From positions 5,870,001 to 5,934,000 of the forward strand of contig NC_132975.1 in NCBI RefSeq assembly GCF_047496725.1: DNA of 64,000 bases. Reading direction: 5' to 3'. The notes under the pieces are model-generated. The model made no database searches and was not told where the DNA came from. It worked only from the letters and a program-made list of their open reading frames with translations. Positions 60,601-64,000 of this stretch are shown piece by piece (position 1 is the first letter of the stretch; each line of letters begins with the position of its first letter). Both the position numbers and the translations under genes were made by a program. Origin of the DNA: Anoplolepis gracilipes (Eukaryota; Arthropoda; Insecta; Hymenoptera; Formicidae).

Positions 60601-63600
60601 TAAACCTCTAAGATAGAACATTCAGATCTTGAAATAATTTTAAAGCTCCCACATTCAACATTAAGATAAAAATTAAGAATATAATATTTGAAAAGTAATA
60701 TGTATATTTTTATAGCTTAAATAGAAATTTAAATAAGGAAAAATATTTTGCATATTATGCGTAAAGTGAGAGAAAGTCGTTGGCATTTTGTTCGTAGACG
60801 ATTTTATGTTATCAAGTATCTATCAGCATAAAACATGAGGTATAAAATGTTGGTTGCTTATCTTATCAGCTCGAAAAACCGCGGGGGTTCTGTAATTTAA
60901 ACTGGTATGTCTACAAACTGCAATACAGAATATAATAACGATCGTGTTACCAGTGAGGTTTCGTGATTTCGTAATCCTCGATCTGCATTCGCGCGACTAT
61001 AAATGTTTTTTCTCCCACTGACGTAAATTTAACGTGCATCACTGCAGTGGACAGTGCAGAGAAACTCAATCCCTGGCAATTCGCGAACACGCTTGTGTTA
61101 GAGAGATGCACTTTGTGCGCTTCAAATCTCATCGCACATCAATCTCGTCATATCTGTTTGCTTAGAAGTTATGTATACCCTCGATGGTTATCGACGATAT
61201 CCATCGTTAATAAAAATACATATATATGTCAATCCAACTATTTCGAAGAGAATAAATTGTAAAGAGTTTCGAGAGTCATACATAGAGGTCGACGATAATT
61301 TTCTCTTATTCAAAAAATATGTATATACTGACACGCAATATGCAATATGATTATTCTTGACATTTACCCAAGTCAAACGACTACCCTCCTTTTCTTTAAG
61401 TCGCATAGATCGAAGACTAGGTTTTATCGAGCCCCGTAAAACGCGCGAAGCAAACTGCACACGTGCGTGCGTGCGTGCATACATACGTGCTTCGGATCGT
61501 AGGTGCGGAGCGAAAGCGTGGGCGTTTCGGCCATTATGTACCTGACATCGTGACAAGCACGCGTGAGTTCCGAGGAATCGGTAGTGGAAAAAGGAAGAGG
61601 AGAAAACGCAATTGGATAAAATGGGGGCGTGGGCGCCCGCCACATTAGAGGTCATTGATTGTAAAATTTAGAACAATGCAACCTTTCGCTATCTAAAGAT
61701 GTTTCTCTCCGCTTTCCGGTGTTTATTACGTCACATTATAAGAGCAAATAAGTCCTACTTCGATGAAGAATCTAATCGCTGTGACATAACTGGAAAATAA
61801 TGTTTGCGCTTGCGTAATAACATCAATGTCCGTGTAATATCGATACCTCGTGACCTACAGAATTGCGAAATTTGACTCGTCACCTTTTTCCATCATCGTC
61901 GCGAGTAATTTGCATAATGGCTGGACGCTGCGCACGTTATGTTTATGCGATTATTGACACTTGTGTGATTCACCTTTTGACTTATGCACTATGTAACATT
62001 GGTAATCTCCGAGAATTAAAAAAACCTCATCAATTGACTATAACAAATTGTCACTGTCATGTAGCAAAGTGCGAAATCGCATTCTGCCTTCCTACGCGTG
62101 CCTATGTTAACGACCCTGAGGAAGATCTATCGAGGTGATCGGTTCCGATCGGTGGTTCTATTGATCGTCATTTGATCAATAGAGGCACTTCGAGATTAAT
62201 TGAGCGAGCTTTTTAATTAAATATGAGGACGATGGCCCGATATATAACGCATGTAATATATATTGGCACATTAGTGAGTTAGTTAAAAGTGCTTTTTTTT
62301 TTTATTTTAATACGTACAAAAATTTTAAACCTATCGAACTGGCTGTTATCAGTTGTTGCGCCAAAATGCGAACAACTGTAGACGATTCAAGTGCTCGAGT
62401 CCTGAATGATTCGTCATTTTCGCTTGTTCAATAAATCCATTTGTCGACACTCTACTTGTCGATACAGTTTTATTTAGTGTCACGTCGTAGCTATTGTCCT
62501 TGTTTAGCATCGTCACTCTTTTAAATTGCACTACATAGCCGGTAAAAGCTTTTGCTGAATCTTTCATTGTCCGAGATATAACTCAGCTTCGATATCTTAA
62601 TTTTTTATGTATCTTCGGGATCAGCAAACCGTCCTTGAAAATTAATGGCATCATATCGAGATCAATCTGAATATATCTATATGCAGTCTTCAATTACTAC
62701 CAAAGTCGAAGCACAGTCTAAAATATTTTATTATACTACTCCTTTATAAAATATCTATGAAATTATTTATTAGAATGAAATAAAAACAATAGAACAAGTA
62801 ATTATGCTGATTAATATAATGCTTGCTTATTATTGATATTTTTCGAAGAAAAGTGTTAACAAGATAATGGTTCATAAACAGTGAGGCTTTTACATTTTCA
62901 AAAATAGTAAGAGTAAAGTAGCACGAGTATATAAATAATGGCATCACATGTTTCATTTCGTCGAACGTCTATCATTTCGTAACAAATTCCATTCTCTGCT
63001 CATATCTGCGAGTGTTAACCTATCAAGTCAAACATTGCGCGAATATTGTACTCCTTGATCCACTTTCTTAGCGGGAAAAATTATCGCTAGCGATATCCTT
63101 CTTAGCGAATGATTAATTGCCTAAAGCTAACCTTGAGTAACTTTCCAGACGATGTGCATACGATTAGGCGATATTCAAATGAGCGATTACTGTAACGCAT
63201 TAGGTTACAGAAGTAATAATATTCTCGCAGCCATTGCGGAAGAGATCTAATGTATTATTCTCATGAATCACTTAAATCATTATTTCTAATGTCAAATATT
63301 TTTTAATATTAATTATAGTTGATGAATAACTTAATGTACAGATATTTTTCTGAAATTTTCGCGAGCTCTTCAAAATTATTTCACCTCGCCCTCCATTTCG
63401 TGAAAATTTATCGAATCACTTAAGTCATTATTTCTCATGTCAAATATTTTTCTTTACTAGACCAATCATCATGTGATATATCTCCCACGTGTATTTATAT
63501 AAATTCTTTTCGCGCGTAACCGACACATACGGGGATTTGCACGGAAAATGTGTTCTCGAATTCGCAACAACTCGTGAGATCGCCGTTGGGAAAAATAAAA

Positions 63601-63680
63601 AGAAGGTGTGCACGGCGACGTGATGCGGATGTAGACATTATAATATGGCGACAAGTGAATAATTTTACGGTGAACGTCGC

Positions 63681-64000
63681 TATAAATTAGTCTGTCCCGG
63701 CGCGTCGCCGTCACTCATCTACATAACGCCGTGTCTTGCATCAGGTAAGAAACCGCGCAATGGTTTCTTCTTCTTTTATCTTCGCGAATAAAGTTTTTAC
63801 TTTAAATATTTTAAATGACAAAATTATCGATCCTGCTGATATCTTATCGATTCAGACATCTCGTTAACTTCTGCTCGATGATAATCAAACAGCTTTACTA
63901 TACATTATTATTATCTCGATTATTATTCCGGTGATAGGTCACGGCCTTTGAAACGAGCAGTTTCTGAAAGAGGTCGGCTAATCGTGGAAACAGCAGCAAT
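63681..64000 (+). promoter_or_regulatory. Possible promoter, first exon and start of second exon of a plus-strand gene
   Basis: TATAAATT (63,681-63,688) is followed about 30 bp later by CpG-rich sequence with an initiator-like TCACTC. A consensus donor (CAG|GTAAGA) follows 63,744, and an acceptor-like GTGATAG precedes 63,938. From there one frame is open to the window edge (SRPLKRAVSERGRLIVETAA). The window ends at CAGCAAT, just where a start codon could follow, so the second exon may be 5' UTR or coding. Confidence 0.3.

Larger units (their letters stand above)
43801..64000. other. Pvf upstream intron / intergenic DNA
   Basis: No Pvf exon with the RC-x-GCC core of the cystine knot was found here on the minus strand when tandem Cys codons were checked by eye, so the rest of the gene probably lies to the right. 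The stretch is AT-rich with GC-richer patches (about 47,480-47,760; 48,640-48,880; 51,360-51,620; 58,230-58,330; 60,170-60,440) that have no recognisable proteins. Repeats and candidate exons inside it are listed separately. Confidence 0.5.

Noticed and set aside
1..64000. tRNA, rRNA, CRISPR arrays or a bacterial-type defence system
   Set aside because: No tRNA B-box/cloverleaf pair, rRNA segment, regularly spaced repeats or prokaryotic operon was seen; the DNA is animal nuclear sequence.

Overview
The window is animal nuclear DNA with intron-rich, AT-rich sequence, undepleted CpG dinucleotides, many simple repeats and small fold-back elements. The three recognisable genes (an Akap200/MARCKS-like gene, COMMD8, and a PDGF/VEGF-related growth factor) and the base composition fit an insect, most likely a hymenopteran such as an ant. 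The species cannot be named from sequence alone.

Layout. About 3.6-37.2 kb, plus strand: an Akap200-type gene whose first (myristoylation) exon lies left of the window. I could place seven coding segments, all separated by phase-0 introns: the MARCKS-like effector domain at 4.0 kb, a 25.5-kb intron, a very large acidic exon at 29.7-32.3 kb that can end at either of two in-frame donors, and three short 3' exons ending at 35,050. Inside the 25.5-kb intron, at 21.5-22.65 kb, is a TATA/GAGA promoter-like block followed by an exon with its own good ATG. It also ends in phase 0 and could give an N-terminally different isoform carrying a basic plus hydrophobic leader.

37.4-38.2 kb, minus strand: complete four-exon COMMD8 (178 aa), tail-to-tail with Akap200. 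The two predicted poly(A) signals are about 35 bp apart and convergent. Upstream of COMMD8 there are signs of a divergent plus-strand transcript (splice-flanked segment at 39.0 kb), followed by a nested pair of inverted-repeat elements (39.4-40.8 kb). 42.69-43.80 kb, minus strand: the last three coding exons of a Pvf (PDGF/VEGF-like) gene. The core cystine-knot and signal-peptide exons were not found up to the right edge, so roughly 20 kb of 43.8-64 kb is probably Pvf intron or intergenic sequence. That stretch holds microsatellites, fold-back repeats, one uncharacterised splice-flanked segment with coding-like third positions (54.45-54.57 kb, minus) and a possible promoter and first exon at the right end (63.68-64.0 kb, plus).

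No tRNA, rRNA, CRISPR or bacterial-type system was seen. The genes are ordinary conserved insect genes. The most interesting content is the isoform architecture of Akap200 (alternative promoter, alternative donors, tandem acceptor) and several candidate unannotated exons. All splice calls were made by eye from consensus sites, reading-frame continuity and family knowledge; no alignment or transcript data were available.
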